Assembly (NCBI RefSeq): GCF_003063435.1
Contig: NZ_NESL01000003.1
Location: forward strand, 372,001 to 436,000
Source: Limnohabitans sp. 2KL-1
GTDB taxonomy: Bacteria; Pseudomonadota; Gammaproteobacteria; Burkholderiales; Burkholderiaceae_C
Direction of reading: 5' to 3'
DNA: 64,000 nucleotides
Below the pieces are notes generated by a model. The model was not told the DNA's origin. It saw only the letters and a list, made by a program, of their open reading frames with translations, and did not search any database. The translations under genes and the position numbers were made by a program. Each line of letters starts with the position of its first letter. Position 1 is the stretch's first letter. Of the stretch, positions 8,380-17,398 are shown piece by piece.

Positions 8380-8841
8380 ATGCAAACCTTTGAAGCCTCT
8401 TGCCTGGATGAACTGGCCGGCCATGTGGGCAAGACCCTGGCCATCAGCGACTGGTTGACCATTTCCCAGGAGCGCATCCAGCAGTTTGCCGAAGTCACCG
8501 GCGACCTGCAGTGGATCCACCTCGATACAGAACGTGCCCGCCGCGAGTCGCCTTACGGTACGACCATCGCACACGGTTACCTGACGCTGTCACTCTTGCC
8601 AGGCCTGTCTCAGAGCTGCATCACGGTGCAAGGGACCCGCATGGCCGTGAACTATGGCCTCAACCGGGTGCGCTTCATGGCACCGGTCCGGGTGGATGCC
8701 CGCATCCGTGCCCACTTCACCCTGCAATCCTACGAGGTTCTGCCCGGCGGCGCGCAGGTCATCTGGCAAGCGCAGGTGGAGGTTGAGGGCAGTGACAAAC
8801 CCGCCTGCATGGCGGAGATGGTTTCGCGCCGCTATGTCTGA
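8380..8841 (+). CDS. MaoC-family enoyl-CoA hydratase
   Basis: A 153-residue hot-dog protein with the MaoC/R-specific hydratase layout: [15 protein letters not shown], then WIHLD and the hydratase motif [15 protein letters not shown] with the catalytic Asp/His pair. It would hydrate an enoyl-CoA to the (R)-3-hydroxyacyl-CoA. It starts 12 bases after etfA and is the last clear enzyme gene of this operon before the IclR regulator. It may handle the product of the dehydrogenase at the operon start; this role is inferred from context. Confidence 0.85.
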   Translation: MQTFEASCLDELAGHVGKTLAISDWLTISQERIQQFAEVTGDLQWIHLDTERARRESPYGTTIAHGYLTLSLLPGLSQSCITVQGTRMAVNYGLNRVRFMAPVRVDARIRAHFTLQSYEVLPGGAQVIWQAQVEVEGSDKPACMAEMVSRRYV

Positions 8842-8941
8842 CCTGCCCGTGCAGGCAGCAGCTGGCGAGCGCATGGCCAAGCCCCAGGCGGTCAGAGTGT
8901 CAGCACACTTAGAACAATCTGGGGTACAGTCCTGTCTCGAT

Positions 8942-8949
8942 TTGCAGAA
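8942..8949. promoter_or_regulatory. Half-site TTGCAGAA upstream of the iclR-type gene
   Basis: These eight bases equal the right half of the 16-bp element found at 2514-2529 and, inverted, at 12152-12167. The left half is not conserved here. Lying 13 bases before the GTG start, it could give weak autoregulation. Eight bases alone can occur by chance. Confidence 0.3.
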
Positions 8950-8961
8950 TGAGGTTCCATC

Positions 8962-9822
8962 GTGAGCGCAGCTACCGCCCAACCGGCCATCGAGGCGTCA
9001 GAAGCCAACTCTGGTGGACAGGCCATCCGTCCCAAACGCGCCAGCACCGATCACAAACCCAAGGAAGACCGTCACTTTGTGACGGCGCTTGCCCGAGGCC
9101 TCGAAGTCCTGGCCTGCTTTCGCCATGGTGAAACCACCTTGAGCAATCAGGAGCTGGCGCTGCGCTGCAAACTGCCCAAGTCCACGGTGTCGCGTCTAAC
9201 CATGACGCTCACCAAACTCGGCTACCTGATCCATATTGAAGAAAGCGGGCGTTACCGTTTGGGTACGGCCTGCCTGGCGCTGGGCAGCGCCCTGCTGGCC
9301 AAGCTGGATGTGCGCAAGATCGCACACCCTTTGATGCAGGAACTGGCGAATCTCACGGGCACCTCAGTGTCACTTGGTGTTCGCGACAAGCTCTCAATGA
9401 TTTACGTGGAACACTGTCGCAGCAACGCCGCGCTCACCCTCACGTTGGACGTGGGTTCGCGCATGCCACTGGTCGCCTCTGCCATCGGCAGGGCTTGGCT
9501 GGCCGCCGCGTCCGATTCCGATCGCGAGCAGGCACTGGCCCAGGCCCGTGAACTTGATGTAAAGGCCTGGCCTGGCATGCAGGCCGGCGTGAACAAGGCG
9601 ATGGAAGACTACCGCACGCTGGGTGTGACATGCTCGTTTGGCGACTGGAACAAGGAAGTCAACGGCATTGCTCGGGCCTTCGATCCGGGCAATGGTCTGC
9701 CCATCATGGCTATCAACGTCGGTGGGCCATCGTACAACCTCACGCCCGAGTTTCTGATCAACGAAGTCAGACCCAAGCTGCTTGATTTGGTGCGTGCCAT
9801 CGAAGATGCGCTGCCGCAATGA
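8962..9822 (+). CDS. IclR family transcriptional regulator
   Basis: A 286-residue regulator with an N-terminal winged helix-turn-helix (about residues 33-95, including LSNQELALRCKLPKSTVSRL) and a C-terminal IclR effector domain. It starts with GTG at 8962 after GAGGT. An extended, Lys-rich N terminus of about 30 residues precedes the HTH. It sits between the etf-MaoC genes and the divergently arranged second catabolic block, so it is the obvious candidate to control both through the shared palindrome. The effector is probably a pathway acid or CoA ester. The regulon is inferred. Confidence 0.9.
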   Translation: MSAATAQPAIEASEANSGGQAIRPKRASTDHKPKEDRHFVTALARGLEVLACFRHGETTLSNQELALRCKLPKSTVSRLTMTLTKLGYLIHIEESGRYRLGTACLALGSALLAKLDVRKIAHPLMQELANLTGTSVSLGVRDKLSMIYVEHCRSNAALTLTLDVGSRMPLVASAIGRAWLAAASDSDREQALAQARELDVKAWPGMQAGVNKAMEDYRTLGVTCSFGDWNKEVNGIARAFDPGNGLPIMAINVGGPSYNLTPEFLINEVRPKLLDLVRAIEDALPQ

Positions 9823-9831
9823 AATCGGCAC

Positions 9832-10296
9832 TCATCCGTCAGACTCGGTGACATGTGCAGCACGAGACACGACGGAAAAGATACCGGTGGCCCGCAAGAC
9901 CTCGCGCTCACCCACCCGCAGCACACAGTCACCAAAAGCCAGTTGCCTGCCCAGGCGGCGCGGTGTGACATGCGCCTCCAGCCACTCGCCGACTTTGGCA
10001 GCAGCCAGATAGTCCAGGCTCAGGTTAACCGTCACCATGGTCGCGCGCGTGCGGCGCGCCAGGTGCAAGCCCATGCCCAGTGCCGTATCGGCCAGCGTGG
10101 CCAGCATGCCGCCATGGGGAATGCCCAGCCGGTTGCAGTGCTGTGGCGACACGTACAGTCCGATCACCACCAAACCATCTGGCCGTTCACGCACATACAG
10201 ATCTCCCAAGGTCTGGAAGTACGACGCCCCCTTATGGACATGGAGACGAAACCCCTCTGGAATGGCCACATCGTTCACGGTTGTGCCTCCTTGCAT
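9832..10296 (-). CDS. PaaI-like hot-dog acyl-CoA thioesterase
   Basis: A 154-residue hot-dog protein with the thioesterase core NRLGIPHGGMLATLADTALG at about residues 55-74 and a following NLSLDYLAAAKVGEW strand. It would hydrolyse a CoA thioester, perhaps releasing CoA from a dead-end intermediate. The ATG at 10294-10296 shares one base with the stop codon of the upstream dehydrogenase (TGATG), so the two are translationally coupled. A longer open frame exists upstream but only reads antisense sequence of the dehydrogenase. The substrate is not known. Confidence 0.85.
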   Translation of the reverse strand: MQGGTTVNDVAIPEGFRLHVHKGASYFQTLGDLYVRERPDGLVVIGLYVSPQHCNRLGIPHGGMLATLADTALGMGLHLARRTRATMVTVNLSLDYLAAAKVGEWLEAHVTPRRLGRQLAFGDCVLRVGEREVLRATGIFSVVSRAAHVTESDG

Positions 10297-12098
10297 CAGA
10301 ACCACGCATCGCGCATGGCGCGGTGGCTGTCGTCCATCGTGCGCAGCAAAGCCAGCTGCGCGGTCACCTTGGGCAACTCCCAGCGGAAGAACCACTGGGC
10401 CGCCTGCAGCTTGCCACGGTAAAACGCTTCGTCGGTGGCATCCACCCCTTTGTCCAGCGCATGCTGCGCCACGAGGGCCTGGCGCAGCCAGGTCCAAGCC
10501 AGCACTGTGTGGCCAAAAGCTTCGAGAAAGAGGTGGGCGTTGGCCAGCACAGCTTCGCGCTCGCTGTGCAGTTGTGGACGCAGCGCCTGCACCGAGTCCA
10601 TCACATCGTGCCATGCGTGCTGCAGCGCCTGGGCCATCGGTGCCAAGGTGGCGCTCCCTTGCGCCTGTGCCATGGTCGCTTGAACAACCCGACCCATGGC
10701 GGCCAGTGCGGCCCCGTCTTTCATGACCACCTTACGGCCCAGCAGATCCAGCGCCTGGATGCCGTGCGTGCCCTCATGGATCATGTTCAGGCGGTTGTCG
10801 CGCCAGTACTGTTCCACCGGAAACTCGCGCGTGTAGCCGTAACCGCCCAGGATCTGGATGGCCAGTGAATTGGCCTCCAGACACCACTGTGAAGGCCAGG
10901 ACTTGACCACCGGCGTCAGCAACTCCAGCAGCAGACTGCGCTCGCCGCGTTCTTCATCGCTCAATGACGTGCGCTGTTCGTCCACCAGCCGCGCGGCGTA
11001 CAGGGCCAGGCTGTAGGCCCCTTCCACATAGGCCTTCTGCGCCAGCAGCATGCGGCGCACGTCGGCATGGGCCACCAAAGGCAGAGGAGGCGACAGCGGG
11101 TCCTTGTTGTCCGGTGCCCGCCCCTGCAGGCGTTCGCGTGCGTATTTCAGCGAGGCCAGATAGCCGCGGTAGCCCAGCATGATGGCCCCCATCCCCACGC
11201 CGATGCGCGCCTCGTTCATCATGTGGAACATGCAGGCCAGGCCCTCGTTGGGGCGACCCACCATTTCACCGACGCAAGCATCGTTCTCGCCAAAGGAGAG
11301 CATGGTCGAGGTGGTGCCCCGCCAGCCGCACTTGTGGATCAGTCCGGCCAGCGCCACATCGTTGCGTTCACCCACGCGGCCCTGCTCGTCAGTGTGGAAC
11401 TTGGGCACCGTGAACAGCGAGATGCCCTTGACGCCGGGGGGCGCGTCCGGCAGGCGTGCCAGCACGAGGTGCACGATGTTCTCGCTCAGTTCGTGGTCGC
11501 CGCCGGAAATGAAAATCTTCTGGCCCTTGATGCGGTAGCGGCCTTCGCCCATGGGGGTGGCGCTGGTCTTGAGGTCGCTCAAACCCGAGCCCGCCTGCGG
11601 CTCGGTCAGGGCCATGGTGCCAAAAAAGCGGCCACTGCGCAGCGCCTCCAGGTAGCGCGCTTTTTGCAGTTCGCTACCGAATTTCTCGATCACGTTGGCG
11701 TTCGATGAGGTCAGGCCCACATACGAAGTGGTGGCCACGTTCGCGCTGCGAAACACGGACAGGCAGGCCTGAGCCACCAGCACCGGCAACTGCATGCCCC
11801 CTGCGGCTTCGTCGGCGGTGGCCGACAAGAAACCAGCGTCGCAGTAAGCACGCACCGCCGCCTGAACCCCCTCTGCCAGCACCACGCGGCCATTCACCAC
11901 CTGCGGCTCTTGCTCGTCCGCCAGACGGTTGTGCGGTGCAAACAGGGTTTCGGCCATCCGGGTGGCGGTGTCGATCACGGCATCGAAGGTTTCGCGGCTG
12001 TGGTCGCTGTAACGCGGGTGACTCGTCAAATCCGAGGCGTTGTGCACTTCATAGAGTTGAAAGTCGAGGTCGCGGCGTGCAATGAGTGGGGCGTTCAT
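10296..12098 (-). CDS. Acyl-CoA dehydrogenase, DmdC/FadE5-like long form
   Basis: A 600-residue acyl-CoA dehydrogenase with the extra C-terminal domain typical of the 3-methylmercaptopropionyl-CoA dehydrogenase/long FadE group. The signature ALTEPQAGSGLSDLKTSA lies near residue 165, and IHEGTHGIQALDLLGRK near 450 retains the catalytic Glu. I chose the ATG at 12096-12098; the open frame upstream crosses the promoter/operator. The gene diverges from the fadB-like gene at 12220 with a 121-base regulatory region containing the second operator copy. It is coupled to the thioesterase. Its exact acyl chain is unknown. Confidence 0.88.
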   Translation of the reverse strand: MNAPLIARRDLDFQLYEVHNASDLTSHPRYSDHSRETFDAVIDTATRMAETLFAPHNRLADEQEPQVVNGRVVLAEGVQAAVRAYCDAGFLSATADEAAGGMQLPVLVAQACLSVFRSANVATTSYVGLTSSNANVIEKFGSELQKARYLEALRSGRFFGTMALTEPQAGSGLSDLKTSATPMGEGRYRIKGQKIFISGGDHELSENIVHLVLARLPDAPPGVKGISLFTVPKFHTDEQGRVGERNDVALAGLIHKCGWRGTTSTMLSFGENDACVGEMVGRPNEGLACMFHMMNEARIGVGMGAIMLGYRGYLASLKYARERLQGRAPDNKDPLSPPLPLVAHADVRRMLLAQKAYVEGAYSLALYAARLVDEQRTSLSDEERGERSLLLELLTPVVKSWPSQWCLEANSLAIQILGGYGYTREFPVEQYWRDNRLNMIHEGTHGIQALDLLGRKVVMKDGAALAAMGRVVQATMAQAQGSATLAPMAQALQHAWHDVMDSVQALRPQLHSEREAVLANAHLFLEAFGHTVLAWTWLRQALVAQHALDKGVDATDEAFYRGKLQAAQWFFRWELPKVTAQLALLRTMDDSHRAMRDAWF

Positions 12099-12151
12099 GG
12101 GATTGTGGTTGAGCTGTTTCGGGGGTATTATCGCTTCAATTTCAAAACTGT

Positions 12152-12167
12152 GTTCTGCAATGCAGAT
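12152..12167. promoter_or_regulatory. Candidate IclR operator, copy 2 (inverted)
   Basis: The plus strand reads GTTCTGCAATGCAGAT, the exact reverse complement of the element at 2514-2529. It sits between the divergent starts at 12098 and 12220, so one bound regulator could control the dehydrogenase-thioesterase pair and the fadB-like operon together. Sixteen identical bases in two matching positions make coincidence unlikely. Confidence 0.65.
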
Positions 12168-12219
12168 CGAAATCCAAAAATTACCCTTTCCATTTAACTT
12201 TCGAAACGGAGACCCCACC

Positions 12220-14307
12220 ATGAATCCGGTGACCTACACCCTGCAAGGCCCAGTGGCCGTGCTCACCATGAACAACCCGCCCGTCAACGGTCTGGGACAT
12301 GCACTGCGCAGCGGCATCGTGACCGCACTGGACAGCGCTTTGGCCGATCCGGCGGTCACCGCTGTGGTCCTGACCGGTGGCGAACAGTTATTTTCCGGCG
12401 GTGCCGACGTGCGCGAGTTCGGCACTCCCAAGTCTTCGATGTCACCGAACCTGCCGGACGTGATCCGCGCTCTCGAAAACGCCAGCAAGCCTGTCGTGGC
12501 CGCCATCGCCGGTCATGCCCTGGGCGGTGGCCTTGAACTGGCCTTGGGTTGCCACTTCAGAGTGGCCCGCAAGGACGCCACCCTCGGTCTGCCCGAAGTC
12601 AAGCTCGGCCTGCTGCCGGGCGCTGGCGGCACCCAACGTCTGCCCCGCGCGATTGGCGTGGAGGCCGCGCTCCAGATGATCGTTTCCGGCACACCGCAAA
12701 AAGCAGCCACATTCGCAGGCACCGACCTGCTCGACAGCGTGGTGGACAGCGATGTGGTGGCCGCCGCGGTAGCGCTGGCCCAGCAGGTGGTGGCCGACAA
12801 GCGCACCTTGCGTCGCCTGCGCGATGTCAAGCTGCCCACGGCGGGCGCCGATGCCTTCTTGCAATTCGCACGCAACAGCGTGAAGGCCGCAGCCAAGGGC
12901 ATGCCTGCACCGCTGGCCTGCATGGAAGCGGTGGCCGACAGCGTGACGCAGCCGTTCGACGAAGGCCTCAAGCGCGAGCGCGCTGCCTTCTTTGCCCTGA
13001 TGAGCACCCCCGAGTCTCGCGCTGCACGCCATGTGTTTGCAGCCGAGCGCGCCGCTGGCAAGCTGCCGGATGTGCCGTCAGACACGCCGCTGCGCCCCAT
13101 CGCGCAAGTCGGCGTCATCGGCGCTGGCACCATGGGCGGCGGCATCACCATGAACTTCCTGAACGCAGGCTTGCCTGTGGTGCTGCTGGAAACCAGCCAG
13201 GAAGCACTGGACCGCGGCCTGGGCACGATCCGCCGCAACTATGAAAACAGCGCCAAGCGAGGCAAGCTGACCGCAGAGCAGGTGGAACAGCGAATGGGCC
13301 TCATCACCCCGACGCTGGATTACGCGGCCTTCAAAACGGTGGACCTGGTGATCGAAGCCGTCTTCGAGCAAATGGACGTCAAGGAAAAGGTGTTCCGTCA
13401 GCTCGACGCCGTGTGCAAGCCTGGCGCCATCCTGGCCTCCAACACCTCTTATCTGGACATCAACAAGATCGCCAGCTTCACTAGCCGCCCGCAGGACGTG
13501 CTGGGCCTGCATTTCTTTAGCCCGGCCAACGTGATGAAACTGTTGGAGATCGTGCGTGGCGAAAAGACGGCCAAGGACGTGATGGCCACCGCCTTGGCCC
13601 TGGGCAAGAAAATCCGCAAGATTTCTGTCGTGTCAGGCGTGTGCGATGGCTTCATCGGCAACCGCATGGTGGCGCGCTACGGCGCAGCCGCCAACGCGCT
13701 GGTCGTGGCCGGAGCCTCACCGCAGCAGATCGACAAGGCGATGGAGCGCTTCGGAGTTGCCATGGGCCCCTTCCGCATGGGCGATCTGGCGGGCCTGGAC
13801 ATCGGCTGGGCAACGCGCAAGCGCAAGGCCGCCGAAGCCGGCGTGCCGCATGAGCCCACCGTGGCTGACAAGCTGTGCGAGCTCGGCCGCTTCGGCCAGA
13901 AAACGGGCGCCGGCTGGTACCGCTATGCGCCCGGCGTGCGCGACGCCCTGCCCGATCCGGTGGTCGACGAGCTGCTGGCCCAGTACCGTGCCGAGCGTGG
14001 CATCACGCCACGCAAGATCAGCGACGAAGAAGTGGTGCAGCGCTGCATTTTTGCCCTGGTCAACGAGGGAGCACGCATCCTGGAAGAAGGCATTGCCGTG
14101 CGCGCGTCCGACGTGGATCTGGTCTACCTCAACGGCTATGGATTCCCGGCGCACCGTGGTGGCCCCCTGTGCTATGCCAACGAAATGGGCCTGTTCAACG
14201 TCGTGCGCACGCTGCGCGACTTCGCCGCCGAGCCAGGCGCTTTCGACTGGTGGCAACCCGCCCCACTGCTTCTGAAACTGGCCGAAGAAGGCCGGACCTT
14301 CGCCTGA
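12220..14307 (+). CDS. Bifunctional enoyl-CoA hydratase/3-hydroxyacyl-CoA dehydrogenase (FadB-like)
   Basis: A 695-residue two-domain beta-oxidation enzyme. Residues 1 to about 190 form the crotonase domain with GHALGGGLELALGCH and LPEVKLGLLPGAGGTQRL, both catalytic glutamates present. From about 296 the NAD-binding domain begins (VGVIGAGTMGGG), with the catalytic HFFSP near 430 and the C-terminal helical domains (GFIGNRM and after). It hydrates enoyl-CoA and oxidises the (S)-3-hydroxyacyl-CoA to the 3-ketoacyl-CoA. GGAGA precedes the ATG at 12220 by 7 bases. The thiolase follows after 28 bases, completing the spiral. It resembles PimF/FadN-type fusions as much as FadB, so no symbol is given. 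Confidence 0.92.
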   Translation: MNPVTYTLQGPVAVLTMNNPPVNGLGHALRSGIVTALDSALADPAVTAVVLTGGEQLFSGGADVREFGTPKSSMSPNLPDVIRALENASKPVVAAIAGHALGGGLELALGCHFRVARKDATLGLPEVKLGLLPGAGGTQRLPRAIGVEAALQMIVSGTPQKAATFAGTDLLDSVVDSDVVAAAVALAQQVVADKRTLRRLRDVKLPTAGADAFLQFARNSVKAAAKGMPAPLACMEAVADSVTQPFDEGLKRERAAFFALMSTPESRAARHVFAAERAAGKLPDVPSDTPLRPIAQVGVIGAGTMGGGITMNFLNAGLPVVLLETSQEALDRGLGTIRRNYENSAKRGKLTAEQVEQRMGLITPTLDYAAFKTVDLVIEAVFEQMDVKEKVFRQLDAVCKPGAILASNTSYLDINKIASFTSRPQDVLGLHFFSPANVMKLLEIVRGEKTAKDVMATALALGKKIRKISVVSGVCDGFIGNRMVARYGAAANALVVAGASPQQIDKAMERFGVAMGPFRMGDLAGLDIGWATRKRKAAEAGVPHEPTVADKLCELGRFGQKTGAGWYRYAPGVRDALPDPVVDELLAQYRAERGITPRKISDEEVVQRCIFALVNEGARILEEGIAVRASDVDLVYLNGYGFPAHRGGPLCYANEMGLFNVVRTLRDFAAEPGAFDWWQPAPLLLKLAEEGRTFA

Positions 14308-14335
14308 AGCACCCCATATATAGAGGAGAAAAAAC

Positions 14336-15514
14336 ATGATCGATGCTGTGATCGTTTCCACCGCGCGCACCGGACTGGCCAAGAGCTGGAAGGGCGCATT
14401 CAACATGACCTATGGCGCCACGCTGGGCGGCCACGCGGTACAACACGCCGTGGCCCGCTCGGGGCTTGACCCGAACGAAATCGAGGACTGCATCATGGGC
14501 GGTTCCCTGGCCGAAGGCACCACTGGGGGCAACGTCGCCCGCGCCATCGCCTTGCGTGCAGGCCTGCCCATCACCGTGGGCGGCGTGAGCGTGAACCGCT
14601 TTTGTTCCTCCGGCCTGCAGACCATTGCCATGGCCGCGCAGCGCGTGATGGTGGAGGGCTGCACCGCCATCGTGGCCGGTGGCGTGGAAAGCATCAGCTG
14701 CGTCCAAAACGAGACCAATACCCACATGCGCCGCGATCCCTGGCTGGTCGAGCACAAGCCCGAGCTGTACTGGAGCATGCTGCAGACCGCCGAGACCGTG
14801 GCCAAGCGCTACAACATCAGCAAACTGGCTCAGGACGAATACGGTGTGCGCAGCCAGCAGCGCGCAGCCGCCGCTCAGGCGGCCGGCTTGTTCAAGGACG
14901 AGATCGTGCCCATGACGACCACCATGGGCGTGGTGGACAAGGCCACAGGCCGCATCACCAAGCGCGAAGTGACGATTGACAGCGACGAGGGCATCCGCCC
15001 CGACACGACGCTCGAGGCCGTGCAGAAAATCCGCTCGGCCCTGCCCGGCGGTGTGGTCACTGCCGGAAACGCCAGCCAGTTCTCCGATGGGGCCTCGGCT
15101 TGCGTGGTCATGAACAGCAAACGGGCCGAACAACTGGGCCTGCAGCCGCTGGGGATCTTCCGCGGCTTTGCCATTGCCGGTTGCGAACCCGACGAAATGG
15201 GCATCGGCCCGGTGTTCGCGGTGCCGCGTCTGCTGCAGCGCGCTGGCTTGAAAGTGGAAGACATCGGCCTGTGGGAACTCAACGAAGCGTTTGCCTGCCA
15301 AGTGCTCTACAGCCGCGACAAGCTGGGCATTCCCGACGAGTTGCTCAACGTCAACGGCGGCGCGATCGCCGTGGGCCATCCCTACGGCGTGAGCGGTTCA
15401 CGCCTGACCGGTCACGCACTGATCGAAGGCAAGCGCCGTGGTGCCAAGTATGTGGTGGTGACCATGTGCATCGGTGGTGGCCAGGGTGCAGCCGGTCTGT
15501 TCGAGGTGTGCTGA
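14336..15514 (+). CDS. Acetyl-CoA C-acyltransferase (thiolase)
   Basis: A 392-residue thiolase that cleaves 3-ketoacyl-CoA with CoA to acetyl-CoA and a shortened acyl-CoA. The nucleophilic Cys is in [10 protein letters not shown] (about residue 90), the catalytic His in [12 protein letters not shown] (about 346) and the second Cys in [11 protein letters not shown] (about 377). A strong GAGGAG site precedes the ATG. It follows the FadB-like gene and is only 2 bases from the SDR gene, so it is part of one operon. Confidence 0.93.
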   Translation: MIDAVIVSTARTGLAKSWKGAFNMTYGATLGGHAVQHAVARSGLDPNEIEDCIMGGSLAEGTTGGNVARAIALRAGLPITVGGVSVNRFCSSGLQTIAMAAQRVMVEGCTAIVAGGVESISCVQNETNTHMRRDPWLVEHKPELYWSMLQTAETVAKRYNISKLAQDEYGVRSQQRAAAAQAAGLFKDEIVPMTTTMGVVDKATGRITKREVTIDSDEGIRPDTTLEAVQKIRSALPGGVVTAGNASQFSDGASACVVMNSKRAEQLGLQPLGIFRGFAIAGCEPDEMGIGPVFAVPRLLQRAGLKVEDIGLWELNEAFACQVLYSRDKLGIPDELLNVNGGAIAVGHPYGVSGSRLTGHALIEGKRRGAKYVVVTMCIGGGQGAAGLFEVC

Positions 15515-15516
15515 AC

Positions 15517-16290
15517 ATGAGCGTCGCCAAACTTTTCCGATTGGATGGCCAAGTTGCCTTGGTCACAGGAGGCTCCCGCGGTCTGGGTCTGCAAATGGCC
15601 CAGGCTTTGGGCGAGATGGGCTGCAGCGTCGCCATCAGCGCGCGCAAGGCCGACGAACTGGCCGCGGCCAAGACCCATCTGGAGGGCCTGGGCATCCGGG
15701 TGCTCACGGTGGTCAGCGACCTGCAAAAGACCGACCGAATCCCGGCGCTGGTGGACGAAGTGATCGCCGGCCTCGGGCCCATCGACATCCTCATCAACAA
15801 CGCCGGTGCCACCTGGGGCGCCCCCGCCGAAGACTATCCCGACGAAGCCTGGCACAAGGTGATGAACCTCAACATCAACGCGCCCTTCTTCCTGTCGCGT
15901 GAAGTCGGCAAGCGTTGCATGATCCCGCGCCAACGCGGCAAGATCATCACCATTGCTTCCGTGGCTGGCCTCAAGGGCATGGGCCCTGGCGTGCACACCG
16001 TGGCCTACAACACCTCCAAGGCCGCTGCCATCAATTTCACGCGCGCCCTGGCCAGCGAGTGGGGGCGCTACAACATCAACGTCAACGCCATCTGCCCGGG
16101 CTTCTTTCCTTCCAAAATGTCGGAGGGATTGCTCGACAAGATCGGCGATGCCGTGACCGCGCGCACACCGCTTCAGCGTCTGGGCGGCGAAGAAGACCTG
16201 ATGGGTTCGGTGGTGTTCCTCGCCAGTGAGGCCTCGCGCCACATCACCGGGCAGTACATCGCGGTGGACGGCGGGGCTTCGGCCATCTGA
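15517..16290 (+). CDS. SDR family oxidoreductase (LvaD-like position)
   Basis: A 257-residue classical short-chain dehydrogenase/reductase. It has the cofactor motif TGGSRGLGLQMA near residue 17, NNAG near 92, and the catalytic YNTSK with Tyr163 and Lys167. The start lies 2 bases after the thiolase stop. Next to an APH-type kinase, an ACAD10/11-like dehydrogenase and an acyl-CoA synthetase it occupies the place of LvaD in the Pseudomonas putida levulinate pathway, where the SDR oxidises the hydroxyacyl-CoA. An ordinary 3-hydroxyacyl-CoA dehydrogenase role is equally possible. Confidence 0.87.
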   Translation: MSVAKLFRLDGQVALVTGGSRGLGLQMAQALGEMGCSVAISARKADELAAAKTHLEGLGIRVLTVVSDLQKTDRIPALVDEVIAGLGPIDILINNAGATWGAPAEDYPDEAWHKVMNLNINAPFFLSREVGKRCMIPRQRGKIITIASVAGLKGMGPGVHTVAYNTSKAAAINFTRALASEWGRYNINVNAICPGFFPSKMSEGLLDKIGDAVTARTPLQRLGGEEDLMGSVVFLASEASRHITGQYIAVDGGASAI

Positions 16291-16292
16291 AC

Positions 16293-17369
16293 ATGAGCCA
16301 AGTCCAAGCCCTTTTCACCGGCACCCAGCCGGTGGCCCCAGCCCAGCGCTTTGACGAAGCCCGGCTGGCGGCCTGGATGCAGTCCCATGTGCCCGGCTTC
16401 AGCGGCACACTGGACGTGGCGCAATTCAAAGGTGGGCAATCCAACCCCACCTTCTTGCTGACCGCCGGTGGGCGACGCTACGTGCTGCGGCGCAAACCCA
16501 TGGGCGAGCTGCTGCCCTCGGCCCATGCGGTGGACCGGGAGTTTCGCGTGATCCAGGCCCTGGCCAACACCGATGTGCCCGTGGCCCGCGCCCATGCGCT
16601 GTGCGAAGACCCGGACGTCATCGGATCGGCTTTCTATGTGATGGACCATGTGGAAGGCCGCATCTTCTGGGACCCCACCCTGCCCGGTATCGACCCTGGC
16701 GAGCGCTCGGCCATCTTTGACGAACTCAACCGCGTACAGGCGGCGCTGCACCGCATCGACCCTGCCGCAGTGCACCTGGGCGACTACGGCCGACCCGGTG
16801 CTTATCTGGAGCGTCAGGTGGCACGCTGGACACGCCAATACAAGGCGGCCGAGACCGAACCCATCGAGGCCGCCGATCGCCTGATCGACTGGCTGCCGCG
16901 CCACATGCCGGCGGAGGGCCAGACACGCATCGTGCACGGCGACTACCGGCTGGACAACGTCATCTTCCACCCCAGCGAGCCACGGATTTTGGCCGTGCTG
17001 GACTGGGAACTGTCCACCCTGGGCGATCCTCTGGTCGACTTTGCCTACCACTGCATGGTCTGGTGCATGTCGGCCAGCTCACGCGGCCTGGCTGGCGTGG
17101 ATGTTGCAGCCCTCGGCATTCCTGATGAAGCCCACTACCTGAACACCTACCTGAAACGCACGGGCCGCACCACGGCCGTTCCCGCTCAGGAATGGAACTA
17201 TTACCTGGTGTTCAACATGTTCCGTCTGGTGGGCATCTTGCAGGGCATTGCCAAACGCGCCCAGCAGGGCAACGCCTCCAACGCCAGTGCCGTGGAAACC
17301 GGCAAGCGCGCACGCCCGCTGGCCGAACAGGCCTGGGCGCTGGCGCAGACCATCCACCCCCTGCGCTGA
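16293..17369 (+). CDS. APH-fold phosphotransferase, probable hydroxyacyl-CoA kinase (LvaA/ACAD11-kinase-like)
   Basis: A 358-residue aminoglycoside-phosphotransferase-fold kinase. The catalytic loop is [13 protein letters not shown] (about residues 215-227, HxDxxxxN) and the metal-binding motif [11 protein letters not shown] lies at about 235-245, where DWE replaces the protein-kinase [15 protein letters not shown] near the N terminus is the nucleotide-binding hairpin. In P. putida LvaA and in the kinase domain of human ACAD10/11 this family phosphorylates the hydroxyl of 4-hydroxyacyl-CoA. The gene is 2 bases downstream of the SDR and upstream of the matching dehydrogenase. Antibiotic resistance is unlikely. 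No LvaB-like small partner is seen. Confidence 0.85.
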   Translation: MSQVQALFTGTQPVAPAQRFDEARLAAWMQSHVPGFSGTLDVAQFKGGQSNPTFLLTAGGRRYVLRRKPMGELLPSAHAVDREFRVIQALANTDVPVARAHALCEDPDVIGSAFYVMDHVEGRIFWDPTLPGIDPGERSAIFDELNRVQAALHRIDPAAVHLGDYGRPGAYLERQVARWTRQYKAAETEPIEAADRLIDWLPRHMPAEGQTRIVHGDYRLDNVIFHPSEPRILAVLDWELSTLGDPLVDFAYHCMVWCMSASSRGLAGVDVAALGIPDEAHYLNTYLKRTGRTTAVPAQEWNYYLVFNMFRLVGILQGIAKRAQQGNASNASAVETGKRARPLAEQAWALAQTIHPLR

Positions 17370-17398
17370 TCTTTTTTTTCAACACCTTCGGAGACAAC

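Noticed and set aside
16293..17369. Aminoglycoside resistance phosphotransferase
   Set aside because: The kinase is embedded in an acyl-CoA operon next to an ACAD10/11-like gene, and the family in that context acts on hydroxyacyl-CoA.
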